A DNA stretch of 56,626 nucleotides, taken from NCBI RefSeq assembly GCF_004614195.1, contig NZ_SPUM01000108.1, positions 1-56,626 of the forward strand, given 5' to 3'. Positions 1-8,807 of the stretch are shown here, piece after piece. The stretch is from Massilia horti. Lineage in GTDB: Bacteria > Pseudomonadota > Gammaproteobacteria > Burkholderiales > Burkholderiaceae_D. Below the pieces are notes generated by a model. The model searched no databases and was not told the origin of the DNA. It saw only the letters and a list, made by a program, of their open reading frames with translations. The translations under genes were made by a program, and so were the position numbers. The first letter of the stretch is position 1, and every line of letters begins with the position of its first letter.

Positions 1-912
1 CGCCGCGATGGCGGTGCAGGCGCCGCGCCAGTCCGGCACGCCGCCGTGGCGCAGCCGGCGCGCGCCCAGCAGCGCCAGGATCACCGCGCCGGATACCGCG
101 TATGCGAGGTACATGTCGCGCGAGAAGGTGGCCAGTCCGGCGAAGCCGCCAAAGAGGAGCAGCAGCAGGGCCACCGCCAGGCGGCGCCGGTCATCCACGC
201 GCAACAGCCAGGCGGCCACGAACGGGAAGCAAAGCGCAAGGTAGGCGTCGAGCGCGGCGCCGCCGGTGTGCATCGCCGAGAACGGCGCCGTGGGGCGGTA
301 GTCGCTGGAGAAGTTGAGCAGGCCCGGGAAGGCGCTGCGTTCCCACATCACGGCGCAGCTGGTCAAGGCCAGGCCGAGCAGCATGCCGGGGATGAAAAAG
401 CGCCCGATCCCTTCGAGCCGCTCGCCGGCCCCCGCGCGCAGCAGCGGCAGCAGCACCAGCGCCCAGGCGAAGCCCTTGGCCACGCGCAGGCTGTTGAAGC
501 GGCTCGAATAGTTCGCGAAGGCGTTGGCGTCCAGTGGCGGCAGCGGCAGCAGGCCGTTCACCGCGGCGATCGCGGTGGCCAGCGCCACCAGCATCAGCGC
601 CGCTACGACGGAGCGCGGCAGCGTGGCGCGGGGAGCAGCGGGGCGCAGGCGCGCATAGCCGGCGCAGGCGGTGGCCAGCAGCAGCAGGTCGATCTCTTCG
701 AGATAGAACGAGCCGGTGTACGGGGTCAGGTCGAGCACCGGCAGCAGCGCCGGCACACCCAGGAGCCAGGCATGCGGCCAGCGCAACAGCAGCGCCATCC
801 AGGCAAGCAGCGCCGCGCCGAGCACGGTCTTGTCGAGCGGGTAGGCATGGACGGCCGCAACCAGGCCGCCGGCCATCAGGGCGGCGACCAGCTTATACAG
901 CACAAAACGCAT
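1..912 (-). CDS. O-antigen ligase/polymerase-like membrane protein (3' end outside window)
   Basis: The frame is open from the ATG at 912 down to base 1, giving 304 codons with no stop, so the gene continues past the window edge. The product is a polytopic inner-membrane protein with at least seven hydrophobic segments. It carries a stretch LTPYTGSFYLEEIDLLLL (about residues 59-76) that I recognise from Burkholderiales O-antigen ligase-like proteins. Its start overlaps the stop of the TPR gene at 912 (TAATG), so the two are translationally coupled. A role in polymerising or ligating the exopolysaccharide repeat unit is inferred. The window holds a second, different polymerase/ligase at 20010-21323, so the two may act on different acceptors. 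The catalytic loop would lie in the missing part. Confidence 0.75.
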   Translation of the reverse strand, partial: MRFVLYKLVAALMAGGLVAAVHAYPLDKTVLGAALLAWMALLLRWPHAWLLGVPALLPVLDLTPYTGSFYLEEIDLLLLATACAGYARLRPAAPRATLPRSVVAALMLVALATAIAAVNGLLPLPPLDANAFANYSSRFNSLRVAKGFAWALVLLPLLRAGAGERLEGIGRFFIPGMLLGLALTSCAVMWERSAFPGLLNFSSDYRPTAPFSAMHTGGAALDAYLALCFPFVAAWLLRVDDRRRLAVALLLLLFGGFAGLATFSRDMYLAYAVSGAVILALLGARRLRHGGVPDWRGACTAIAA

Positions 913-1550
913 TAATCAGCCTTGTCTTCCCATTGGCCGGCTTCGGCCAGCTTGTTCTTCAGGCCAGGCAGGGGAAAGCCGGCATCGTACGCCTTCTTCG
1001 CGTACGCCCTGGCCTGCTCGAAGTCGCCCTGTTTCAGGGATACGAGCCCCAGGTTGTAATTGATCGTCGCATTCTCCGGTTCGACGGCGGCGCCCTGTTT
1101 GAACAGCGCGGCTGCCTCGTCGGTCTTACCGAGGGAGAAAAGGTAGCTGCCGTAGACCGCGTAGACGTTGGCGTCGTCCGGAGTGAAGCGCAGCGCGCGG
1201 TTGAACCAGCATTCGACCGGGTAGCGCATGCCGGTCACCTGCACGCCGCGCTCGCGCTGCGCCAGCGTGATCAGGGTGTTCAGCGCCCGGTGGTGGTTGG
1301 GGATGGCGCGCAGCGTGTAGTCGAGATCTCCCCCGAGGGTGCCCGTGGCGCCCTTGATCCCGTACTCGACGTCGGGCGTGAAGTGCGCCATTTCGACCAG
1401 ATTGACGTTCTGCTGGAATTCGGCGCGGCGGCGGTAGTCGTACGGCCCGTAGGAATTGGCGAGTTCGCCGCAGTAGTTGGCGGTGGCCGCGTGCAGGTCG
1501 GCCGCCGCGGTCAGGGCGAGAAGTGCAGCGATGCGTAGGATCTTGTTCAT
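912..1550 (-). CDS. Exported TPR protein of the XrtA exopolysaccharide cluster
   Basis: A 212-residue protein starting MNKILRI, with a signal peptide of about 22 residues (hydrophobic ALLALTAAADLHAA). The mature part begins with a GPYDYR motif and an HFTP segment. It continues with IPNHHRAL and two recognisable tetratricopeptide units (around residues 115-185, including AVYGSYLFSLGKTDEAAALF). Proteins of this type recur beside the O-antigen-ligase-like gene in XrtA-type polysaccharide loci. The ATG at 1550 is chosen because a GGAG ribosome site sits in the last codons of the upstream glycosyltransferase, whose stop is 4 bases before it. The enzymatic role is unknown; a scaffold for periplasmic assembly is a guess. 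Confidence 0.85.
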   Translation of the reverse strand: MNKILRIAALLALTAAADLHAATANYCGELANSYGPYDYRRRAEFQQNVNLVEMAHFTPDVEYGIKGATGTLGGDLDYTLRAIPNHHRALNTLITLAQRERGVQVTGMRYPVECWFNRALRFTPDDANVYAVYGSYLFSLGKTDEAAALFKQGAAVEPENATINYNLGLVSLKQGDFEQARAYAKKAYDAGFPLPGLKNKLAEAGQWEDKAD

Positions 1551-1554
1551 GTTG

Positions 1555-2808
1555 TCATTCTCCTCGGTTGATGCGCGCCACCCGGTCCAGCAGGCGAGCC
1601 AGCTGGGCGGTGCGGGCCTGGCGCGAATTGGCGGCCACCGCCGCGTTTGAAGCGACCGGCGCGCGTCCGGCCTGGGCCAGCGGCACGAAGTGCGCCAGCG
1701 CCTCTCCGATCGCCTCCTTCGAGTCGAGCGGCGCGATGGTGTCGATGCCGGCGCTGCGCAGCGCGGCGGCGGTGTCCCCAAGCGGGTCGGTCAGCGCCAG
1801 GATGGGGCGCCCGGCACGCAGGTACTCGTACAGCTTGGCCGGGATCTGGTGGTTGCAGTTCGATGCCTGCAGCACCAGCAGGCCCCCCGCGCCCAGCATC
1901 TCGGCCAGCGCCGCGCGGTACGGCAGGTGGGGTTCGAGCGCCACCAGCTCCCCGATGCCGTGCTCTTTGACCAGCTGCGCAAGGTATTCGTCGTGGCCGG
2001 TGGCGCGCAGCACCAGCCTGAAATTCGCGGCTGACAGCGTGCCCTGCGCCTGCAATTCGGCCAGCGCCGCGAACAGCGGCACCGGGTCGCGCTCGGACGG
2101 ATAGATCACGCCGCTGTGCACCAGCACGAAGGGTGCGCCGGCCCCTGGCGGCGGCGCCAGCTCGGCCTGGGCAAAGTTCTCCTCGTCGTAGCCGTTCTCG
2201 ATCAGCGCAAAACGCTCGGCCGGGATATCCGGAAAGCGCGCCTGGTAGATGCGGATCGTGCCCGGCGTGGTGCACACAGCGACGCTGCAGCGCGCCACGG
2301 TCTGCTTCTCGATCCAGCCGTAGACCCGGCGCACGAGCGGGTTGGACGGGTAGCTTTCGTCGGTCATCGGGTCGCGCAGGTCGGCCACCCACGGGATGCC
2401 GGTCAGCCGGTGCAGAAACAGGCCGATCAGGTGCGCGCTGGCGATCGGGTAGGTCGACCAGATCACGTCGGGGCGGTAGCGCCGCGCCAGGCGCAGCCCG
2501 GCCGGTACCGCGCCCAGGCACCATGACACCCAGCGGTCCGGCAGGGCCAGCAGGCCCAGATAGCGGCCGCGCAGCGCCAGGTGGCGCGAGGTGTCCAGCG
2601 CGAACGCGCGGTGTACCGGCACTTCGGCGGGGATGTCGCGCAGCTGGTCGTCGCCGACGTTGGCAAAGGCGCGCGGATGGGCCGACAGCACCACCGGGTT
2701 CCAGCCGAAGCCGAGCAGGTACTGGGCGAATTTGAGGGTGCGCTGGATTCCGCTGCTGCCGCGCAGCGGCGGGAAGTGGAACGCGATCATCAGCACGCGC
2801 TTTACCAT
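1555..2808 (-). CDS. Glycosyltransferase family 4
   Basis: A 417-residue GT-B fold glycosyltransferase. The N-terminus MVKRVLMIAFHFPP and the following GSSGIQRTLKFAQYL are typical of the donor-distal half of GT4 enzymes. The C-terminal half has the nucleotide-sugar-binding region (LYEYLRAGRPILALTDPLG, around residues 330-350). It should add one sugar to the undecaprenyl-linked repeat unit on the cytoplasmic face of the membrane; the sugar cannot be told from sequence. The ATG at 2808 overlaps the stop of hydrolase 1 (ATGGTAA). An in-frame ATG at 2820 is possible and would add MGAL. The gene sits in the minus-strand decoration operon. Confidence 0.9.
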   Translation of the reverse strand: MVKRVLMIAFHFPPLRGSSGIQRTLKFAQYLLGFGWNPVVLSAHPRAFANVGDDQLRDIPAEVPVHRAFALDTSRHLALRGRYLGLLALPDRWVSWCLGAVPAGLRLARRYRPDVIWSTYPIASAHLIGLFLHRLTGIPWVADLRDPMTDESYPSNPLVRRVYGWIEKQTVARCSVAVCTTPGTIRIYQARFPDIPAERFALIENGYDEENFAQAELAPPPGAGAPFVLVHSGVIYPSERDPVPLFAALAELQAQGTLSAANFRLVLRATGHDEYLAQLVKEHGIGELVALEPHLPYRAALAEMLGAGGLLVLQASNCNHQIPAKLYEYLRAGRPILALTDPLGDTAAALRSAGIDTIAPLDSKEAIGEALAHFVPLAQAGRAPVASNAAVAANSRQARTAQLARLLDRVARINRGE

Positions 2809-3674
2809 GAGCGCACCCATTCGCAGGTCCAGCCGGCCACCTGGTCGCGCCAGTCGCGGCGCGAGAAGGTGTGGTCGGCCGGCGCCAACGCGCGCCGGGT
2901 GACGCGCGGCGCGCCCAGTACGCGCTGCCAGTCGCCTGACGCGTTGGCCATGTCCGAGAATGCCTTGGCCGTCAGGTCGGCGCCGCTCAGGATCAGCAGC
3001 ACCTTGCCCTGGAAGCGGGACAGGCCCTGCAGCATGCGCTGCGGCAGCGGCGCATCGGGTGCTTCAAGCGCTTCAGGCGCGGGGCTGTCACCTTCCCGCG
3101 CGCGCCCGGCCCCGAGGGCGGAGCGCACCAGTCCGGCGAACGAGCTGGCGGCGGCAGCGTAGTCGAAGCGGCCGGTCAGGATCTTCTTCCACAGCGAACC
3201 CTCCAGCAGGCGGGCGCGGTAGTAATGCTTGAGGGTGGTCCTGGCGACGTCGTCAGCGGTGCACCCCCACGGGTTGAGCAGCACCAGCCCGGTCACGCGC
3301 GGGTCGCGCGCGGCGTAGAGCATCGCGGCCGAGGCGGCGTCGCACAGGCCCCAGACCACCACTTCGCGCACGCCCGGCACCGCCTCGACAAAGTGGTCGA
3401 TCGCGGCGCTCAGGTCGTCGCCGATGTCCTCGAAGCTGCGCGCGGCGCCCTGGCTGTCGCCCATGCCCCGGTAGTCGAAGCGCATGGTGGGGATGCCGCT
3501 TGCGGCCAGGCTGCGCGCAAGCAGGGTGAACTGGCGGTGGCTGCCGGCCCGGTACTGGGGGCCGCCGACCACGACCAGCACGCCACGGCCGGCCGGCTGC
3601 GGCGGCACGCTGGCCACGCCGTACAGCCAGTCGCCGCGGCAAGGGAAGGCAAGGGCGCGTTCGCAAAAACTCAT
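2802..3674 (-). CDS. Exosortase A system-associated hydrolase 1
   Basis: A 290-residue alpha/beta hydrolase of the type seen only in XrtA exopolysaccharide loci. Visible parts are the oxyanion strand VLVVVGGPQ (32-40), FDYRGMGDS (66-74) and the nucleophile elbow GLCDA at 109-113. Cys111 therefore stands where most family relatives of the fold have Ser. A late DHTF motif near residue 270 could supply the catalytic His. The ATG at 3674 overlaps the stop of hydrolase 2 by four bases (ATGA). The substrate is unknown; the neighbouring acyl carrier protein suggests a thioester or acyl-sugar ester. Confidence 0.88.
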   Translation of the reverse strand: MSFCERALAFPCRGDWLYGVASVPPQPAGRGVLVVVGGPQYRAGSHRQFTLLARSLAASGIPTMRFDYRGMGDSQGAARSFEDIGDDLSAAIDHFVEAVPGVREVVVWGLCDAASAAMLYAARDPRVTGLVLLNPWGCTADDVARTTLKHYYRARLLEGSLWKKILTGRFDYAAAASSFAGLVRSALGAGRAREGDSPAPEALEAPDAPLPQRMLQGLSRFQGKVLLILSGADLTAKAFSDMANASGDWQRVLGAPRVTRRALAPADHTFSRRDWRDQVAGWTCEWVRSW

Positions 3675-4516
3675 GCGCTCCCTCCGAAAATGGCGCAGGT
3701 GGCTTCCAGCAGCGCCGGGCATTCGGTGATCTCCTGGGTAGCCCAGAACGCCTGGCCCGGCACCAGGTGCACGCGCACCTCAAGGCCCGCCTGTTCCCAT
3801 GCGCGGGTCACACGCGTGCAGGCCGGCGGCAGCGGGCGCTCCGGGCTTGCTACGATTTCAAGCCAGTGCAGCGGGCAGCCGGTCACCGGCAGGGCGGCTG
3901 CGTCCAGTTGCTCGAGCGAGGCCGCCAGCTGCGGCGCCAGGCCGTACCCGCCGATCTCCAGCGTTTCGCCGGCCTTGAGGGCAGCGCGCAGCGCCTCGGT
4001 GCCGCCGCTTTTCTCCTTGCCCTCGTCCAGCATTTCGCCGGCCACGCGCAGGCGCAGGAACTGGGTCAGGTGCAGGGCGCCGCTGGGCACCGGCTGCCAC
4101 AGCACCACCCGTTCGAGCGAACCGGGCGCGGCGTGGTGCGCATGGTCGAGCGCCAGCAGCGCGCCCAGGCGCAGGCCCCACAGGCTGGGAGTGTGGCCGG
4201 TCTGTTCGCGCAGCCAGTCGCAGCCGAGCGCGACGTCGCGCCGCCATGCTTCCCAGCGGGCGTCGCCGAAGTCGTCGCTGCTGTCGCCGCAGCCGTGCAG
4301 GTCGAGCAGCAGCACGCCGTAGCCGAGCGCGGCCAGCGCGCGTGCCTGCAGCGCCGCCATGCGCCGCGCCTTGTTCATCTCCTCGGCAAACGGATGCACG
4401 TACAGCACCGCGCCGCGGCACTCGCCAGCCGGCGGGTGGTACAGGCAAAAGCGCTGGCCCGGTGCGCTGTCGAGGAAGAACGGCAGGGCGCGCGGCGACG
4501 CCGGCAGCTGGGTCAT
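3671..4516 (-). CDS. Exosortase A system-associated hydrolase 2
   Basis: A 281-residue alpha/beta-hydrolase-fold protein paired with hydrolase 1. It has the oxyanion strand VLYVHPFAEEMNK (38-50), LDLHGCGDS (71-79) and an elbow GLRLG at 114-118. Arg116 occupies the position of the usual nucleophilic Ser, so ordinary serine-hydrolase chemistry is not expected. It overlaps both neighbours by four bases (ATGA at 3671-3674 and 4513-4516), which implies tight stoichiometry with the acyl carrier protein and hydrolase 1. It may be a non-catalytic partner of hydrolase 1. Confidence 0.87.
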   Translation of the reverse strand: MTQLPASPRALPFFLDSAPGQRFCLYHPPAGECRGAVLYVHPFAEEMNKARRMAALQARALAALGYGVLLLDLHGCGDSSDDFGDARWEAWRRDVALGCDWLREQTGHTPSLWGLRLGALLALDHAHHAAPGSLERVVLWQPVPSGALHLTQFLRLRVAGEMLDEGKEKSGGTEALRAALKAGETLEIGGYGLAPQLAASLEQLDAAALPVTGCPLHWLEIVASPERPLPPACTRVTRAWEQAGLEVRVHLVPGQAFWATQEITECPALLEATCAIFGGSA

Positions 4517-4764
4517 GCGCCGGTCTTGTGCTGCACGAACGCGGCCAGGGTGCCCAGCGTTTCGAAGGTGGACGCGCCGATCTCGTCGTCGTCGACGACG
4601 ATGCCGAAGTGTTCTTCCAGTGCGCCGATCAGGTTGACCACCGCCATGGAATCCAGTTCAGGGATGCTTCCCAGCAGCGCCGAATCGGCGGTGAGGCTGT
4701 TCCTGGCCTCCAGTGTCAGGCTCAATACGTCGGCCAGGATGTTCTTTACTTCCTCGAGATACAT
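4513..4764 (-). CDS. Acyl carrier protein of the XrtA cluster
   Basis: An 83-residue acidic four-helix carrier protein. The phosphopantetheine attachment motif is ELDSM with Ser39, followed by the recognition helix VVNLIGALEEHFGI. It should carry an acyl or aminoacyl group as a thioester in the cytoplasm. Candidate loaders and users in the window are the AMP-forming ligase at 9695, the transferase at 4768 and the two hydrolases downstream. It starts 3 bases after the stop of the GNAT-like gene and overlaps hydrolase 2. It is not the housekeeping AcpP, because it lacks the usual fab neighbours and sits inside a polysaccharide operon. Confidence 0.92.
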   Translation of the reverse strand: MYLEEVKNILADVLSLTLEARNSLTADSALLGSIPELDSMAVVNLIGALEEHFGIVVDDDEIGASTFETLGTLAAFVQHKTGA

Positions 4765-4767
4765 GTC

Positions 4768-5850
4768 TTACTCCATCGATGGGGTGGTTTGCTGCAGCGC
4801 TGGCGCAGCAGGCGCGGGCGCGGCCTGCGGCGGCCGGGCGCGGTTGTTGATCAGCTTTCGCAGCCGCGGTAGCGCTGCCCAGCGGTAACTGTTGACATGG
4901 TACATGGTGCGCACCTCGTCGGTCCATCGGGTATGCCACTCCATCACCTTGCCGTAGAACTCGAGCCGTTCGAACTGCTGCTGCTCGAACAGTTCCCGGC
5001 AGACCTCCTCGCACAGGAGGAAGGCTGGCGAATATTGGCTGCTGACCGACTCGTCGTAGGTGGTCTTCAGGATGATCAGGGCGCCGTTGCCTTCGATGCA
5101 CAGGTTCATCGCGACCAGCCGGTCGTCGAACCGGTAACGCAGGATGCGCCCGCGCCCGGCGCGGCAGAAGTTCTCCAGCATGGCGCGGTAGAACCGGCCC
5201 TGGGCGTTGTCGGCATGGATCGCGGTGCCGCCGCCGGCCTTCCAGCCTGCGCTTTCCAGTTGCCCGTAGTCGGCCAGCGCCGCGGCCACCTGCTGCGGAT
5301 CGCGCACCACTTCCATGTGCGCCTCTACGCCTTCCTTCTGCAGTTTCGAGCGCTGCTTTTTCATGTTGGTGCGCAGGTTCTTGCCGCGCGCTGCCCAGTA
5401 GTCGTCGAAGCTGCCGCGGATCGTGATGCGGGCGGTGTCGATGTAGTCGAGCGTGCGAAGCAGGGCGCCGTCGAGCGGGCGTGGCGCGAGCATCGGGTCG
5501 CGCTGGGTCACGCCCAGCACCAGCGCGAAGCCGGGCAGGGCGCGCAGCAGCGTGCCGGTGAGCATGTCGATGTCGAGCCCGGGGTGCGACAGCCACATGC
5601 CGACGGGCGCCTGCGACGGCTGGAACGTCTCCCAGGCACCAATGCGGCGCCGCTGCACGATCGCCATCGCGAGCAGGCGGCCGTCACGCTCGAAACGGGC
5701 CAGCAGTTCGCTGCCGTCGCCAAACTCGGTAAGGAGCGGCGCCACGAACGCCGGTTCGAGCAGCGGCGAAGCCGTGCATTCAGTGTTCAACTGCTGCCAG
5801 GCGGCAGCATGGGCGGCGAATTCGCGCGCCGGGGTCAGGATCCATGTCAT
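4768..5850 (-). CDS. GNAT/FemAB-like N-acyltransferase
   Basis: A 360-residue protein starting MTWILTPAREF. The C-terminal half (around residues 150-300) has the acetyltransferase fold seen in the FemAB/GNAT_6 group, with a patch SKLQKEGVEAHMEVVRD, then GGGTAIHADNAQGRFYRAML and a hydrophobic strand AMNLCIEGNGALIILK. Such proteins transfer an acyl or aminoacyl group to an amine; the directly downstream acyl carrier protein is a plausible donor. The ATG at 5850 overlaps the stop of the DegT-like gene (ATGA). A longer frame reaching 5904 is rejected because it would run deep into that gene. Confidence 0.8.
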   Translation of the reverse strand: MTWILTPAREFAAHAAAWQQLNTECTASPLLEPAFVAPLLTEFGDGSELLARFERDGRLLAMAIVQRRRIGAWETFQPSQAPVGMWLSHPGLDIDMLTGTLLRALPGFALVLGVTQRDPMLAPRPLDGALLRTLDYIDTARITIRGSFDDYWAARGKNLRTNMKKQRSKLQKEGVEAHMEVVRDPQQVAAALADYGQLESAGWKAGGGTAIHADNAQGRFYRAMLENFCRAGRGRILRYRFDDRLVAMNLCIEGNGALIILKTTYDESVSSQYSPAFLLCEEVCRELFEQQQFERLEFYGKVMEWHTRWTDEVRTMYHVNSYRWAALPRLRKLINNRARPPQAAPAPAAPALQQTTPSME

Positions 5851-7088
5851 GGTGCAGTCGCGCTGCGCTGGAGCAACGCATCTTTTATCTGGCTGATCAT
5901 CCAATCGAGTTCCGCCTCACGCAGTTCCTGGTGACAGGGGAACGACAATACGCGCTGCGACAGGTCGGCGCTGGCCGGGCAAACGCTGGCATCGACCCCC
6001 GGCCACGGGTATTCGCCGAAGCGCAGAATCGGCACGCCCTGCATCTTGAGCGTGCGAAACAGCGGCTGCGGGCGGTCGACCAGCAGCGGGAAGATCCACG
6101 GGCAGACGCCGTCGGGCAGCGTGGCGAACAGCGGGCGGCAGCCGGGCAGGCCATGCAGCGCCGCCTGCAGCTTCAGGTAGTTCCGGCGGCGCAGCGCGCC
6201 CATCCGCGGGCGCGACACCAGCCGGAGCAGGAGGCGCGAGCACAGCGACGAGCGCTTGTCGAGCCAGCGCGGGTCGAAGCCGAAGCCGCCGTCCGACGAA
6301 CCGGGCGCGAGCGAGGGGGCGGATTCCTTGCGGCCTTTGAGCCGGCCCCACAGCACGTCCTTGAGCCAAAGCGGCAGCGCCAGCAGCGCGCGCACGACGA
6401 AGAGACGCCCGTAGGCGAAGCTGTCTTCCAGCGTGTTGATCGCTGCCTTCGCCTCGAAGCCCTTGCCTGCCGGTTGCAGGTGCACGCCGGCCAGCGAATG
6501 GCGGGCCGACACCAGCACGCCGCCTTCGTACATGGGAAAGAACTTCATGCTGCTGGCGATCGCGTAGTCGCCGTACGAGCCGACCGGCTTGCCTTTGTGT
6601 TGGCCGAGGAAGCAGTGGGCGCAGTCTTCCAGGAGGGCGATGCCGCGCGCGTCGCAGAAGGCGCGCAGCGCCACCAGGTCCTGCGGGAAGCCGTAATAAT
6701 TGGTGGCCATCAGCACCTTGCAGTCGGCATCGAGCTTGGCGGCGACGTCAATCAGGTCGACCGAGGTGTCCGGCCGGATGCGGTAGAACACCGGCCGCGC
6801 GCCGGCCCACACCACCGGCTCGATCATGGAGGCGCAGTGGTAGGACGGGACCAGCACCGCGTCCCCGGGCCCGATGCCCATCTCGCGCAGCGCCAGCGCG
6901 ATCGCGACCCGGCCGCTGGTCACCAGCCGCGCTGCGCCGGCGTCCAGTACCGACGGGATGCGCTCGCCGCCGCGGCCGAACGAGGCCAGCGACAGCACCG
7001 GGGTCACCGGCACGTGCGACTCCGGGTAGCCGGCGCTGGGCGCTTCGGCCAGCGGCAGCGTCTGGCCCACTGTCGTCATTTCTCCCAT
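5847..7088 (-). CDS. DegT/DnrJ/EryC1-type PLP aminotransferase
   Basis: A 413-residue fold-type-I PLP enzyme of the sugar-aminotransferase group. Visible residues are the cofactor-binding SGR near 58-60, the Asp of LLEDCAH (Asp155) and a Lys in SSMKFFPMYEGG (Lys182), which should form the internal aldimine. The motif is degenerate compared with the usual SxxKxxxxGEGG. It probably makes an amino sugar or amino-acid-derived precursor for the polysaccharide, feeding the acyltransferase next to it. This is the first gene of the minus-strand operon. ATGs at 7088 and 7079 are both possible; the second has a closer GGGAG ribosome site. Confidence 0.85.
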   Translation of the reverse strand: MGEMTTVGQTLPLAEAPSAGYPESHVPVTPVLSLASFGRGGERIPSVLDAGAARLVTSGRVAIALALREMGIGPGDAVLVPSYHCASMIEPVVWAGARPVFYRIRPDTSVDLIDVAAKLDADCKVLMATNYYGFPQDLVALRAFCDARGIALLEDCAHCFLGQHKGKPVGSYGDYAIASSMKFFPMYEGGVLVSARHSLAGVHLQPAGKGFEAKAAINTLEDSFAYGRLFVVRALLALPLWLKDVLWGRLKGRKESAPSLAPGSSDGGFGFDPRWLDKRSSLCSRLLLRLVSRPRMGALRRRNYLKLQAALHGLPGCRPLFATLPDGVCPWIFPLLVDRPQPLFRTLKMQGVPILRFGEYPWPGVDASVCPASADLSQRVLSFPCHQELREAELDWMISQIKDALLQRSATAP

Positions 7089-7301
7089 GGAAACCTGTTC
7101 GCGAGTGAAAGTTTTAATTTAAACAAGATCGAGTATAACCCGCACTTCCGATTTTTAGTCGTACGGAAAGTTTCAATCGTGTGCGGCGGGCATGATTTGT
7201 TGCATAAAATTATCGCGCACGGTTGAGTGCAAGTTTGTTAATTTATTGCTGCTACAATACGGCGGCCTCATCGGACCGGGTTTTCGAATAGAAAGTCGCG
7301 C
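7089..7301. promoter_or_regulatory. Divergent promoter region
   Basis: This 213-base AT-rich stretch separates the minus-strand operon (first gene at 7088) from the plus-strand operon (first gene at 7302). On the plus strand a TACAAT at 7253-7258 is a reasonable -10 box, with only a poor -35. On the minus strand TATACT reading from 7137 to 7132 is a -10 candidate. The plus-strand gene begins with TTG at 7302 preceded by GAAAG. No RNA structure was recognised. The two operons are probably switched on together from here. Confidence 0.5.
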
Positions 7302-8807
7302 TTGAACGAAATTAATAATGAGATAGCCAAAGGCGCCGCCTGGATGGTCGCGTTCAAGTTCCTCGACCGCGGAATCGGGCTGGCCAGCACGGTGGTGCTG
7401 GCGCGCCTGCTGGCGCCGACCGATTTCGGACTGATCGCGATGGCGATGATGCTGATCGCCGCGCTGCAGCTGCTGGTGGCGTTCAGTTTCGACGTGCACC
7501 TGATCCAGAAGGCCGATGCCGGGCGCGCCGAGTTCGACACGGTGTGGACCTTCAACGTCCTGTTCGGCCTGGCGATCGGCGCCGCGCTGGCCCTGCTTGC
7601 GCACTTCATGGCCGGGTTCTACCGCGAGCCGCGGCTGGAGGCGGTGATCTACACGCTGGCGCTCGGTTGCGTCGCGAACGGGCTGGCGAACGTCGGCCCG
7701 GTCATGTTCCGGCGCGAGATGCGCTTTGACCGCGAATTCAAGTTCATGCTCGGCAAACGGCTGGCGCCGGTGGCGGTCACGATTCCGATCGCGCTCTGGC
7801 TGCACAGCTATTGGGCGCTGGCGCTGGGGCAGCTGACCGGCACCTTCGTCGCGGTGGCGCTATCCTATTACATGAGCTCGTACCGGCCACGCTTTTCGCT
7901 GGCGGCGCGCGCCGAGCTGTTCCACGCATCCAAATGGCTGGTCGTCAACAACATGCTGGCGTTCCTGAACGGGCGCGCCGCCGAGTTCGTGATCGGCAAG
8001 TTTGCCGGCGCCTCGGGCCTGGGCGTGTACACCATCTCCAACGAAATCTCGACCCTGCCCACCACCGAGCTGGTGGCGCCGATCAACCGCGCCGCCTTTC
8101 CCGGCTACGCGCGGCTGGCGCACGACCTGGCCCGGCTGCGCGACAGCTTCCTGGGCGTGATCTCGATGATCGCGCTGTTTGCGATCCCCGCCGGGCTGGG
8201 AATCGCGGCGCTGGCCGACCTGATGGTGCCGGCGGTGCTGGGCTGGAAATGGCAGGCCGCGACCCCACTGATCCAGGTGCTGGCGCTATACGGCGTGCTG
8301 GGCGCGCTGCAGACCAATATCGGCTATGTTTATCTGGCGGTCGGGCGCCCGCGCCTGATCACGATCGTGGCCTTCGTCCAGTTCCTGGTGCTGCTGGCGT
8401 TGCTGCTGCCGGCCACCTGGTACCACGGCGCCATCGGCGCGGCCGTGGCATTCCTGGGCACGGCGCTGTTGATGGCGCCGGTCAACCAGATACTGATCGC
8501 CCACCAGCTCAGGCTCTCATTGCCGGCTTACCTGGCGCGCCTGTGGCGCCCGCTGGTGGCGGGGTTGGCGATGGTGCTGGCGCTGGTCGCGTTCAAGCAG
8601 GTGGTGGCGACCCAGCACACGCTGGCGCTGGCGGCCACGCTCCTGGCCGGCATCGCCTTTGGCGCGCTGGTCTACTCTGCCTGCCTGTACCTGCTGTGGC
8701 GCGTGGCCGGGCGGCCGGACAGCGCCGAACGCGTTTGCCTCACTCAGATTGAACAAGCAATGCATCGCGCCGGCGTGCGCGTGAACTTCGGACTGGAGCC
8801 ACGATGA
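7302..8807 (+). CDS. Wzx-type polysaccharide flippase
   Basis: A 501-residue polytopic membrane protein of the MOP (polysaccharide transporter) superfamily. The N-terminus has the typical AKGAAWMVAFKFLDRG and the LARLLAPTDFGL signature (around 40-51). About fourteen hydrophobic segments follow. It should move the undecaprenyl-diphosphate-linked repeat unit across the inner membrane. A TTG start at 7302 is chosen because GAAAG lies about 7 bases upstream and the conserved N-terminal segment would be cut by the next ATG (7344). It overlaps the methyltransferase by four bases (ATGA at 8804-8807). Confidence 0.9.
   Translation: MNEINNEIAKGAAWMVAFKFLDRGIGLASTVVLARLLAPTDFGLIAMAMMLIAALQLLVAFSFDVHLIQKADAGRAEFDTVWTFNVLFGLAIGAALALLAHFMAGFYREPRLEAVIYTLALGCVANGLANVGPVMFRREMRFDREFKFMLGKRLAPVAVTIPIALWLHSYWALALGQLTGTFVAVALSYYMSSYRPRFSLAARAELFHASKWLVVNNMLAFLNGRAAEFVIGKFAGASGLGVYTISNEISTLPTTELVAPINRAAFPGYARLAHDLARLRDSFLGVISMIALFAIPAGLGIAALADLMVPAVLGWKWQAATPLIQVLALYGVLGALQTNIGYVYLAVGRPRLITIVAFVQFLVLLALLLPATWYHGAIGAAVAFLGTALLMAPVNQILIAHQLRLSLPAYLARLWRPLVAGLAMVLALVAFKQVVATQHTLALAATLLAGIAFGALVYSACLYLLWRVAGRPDSAERVCLTQIEQAMHRAGVRVNFGLEPR

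Noticed and set aside
7187..7205. Sigma-54-like GGGCATGATTTGTTGCA before the flippase gene
   Set aside because: The distance between GG and GC is 11 bases instead of 10, and sigma-54 spacing is strict.
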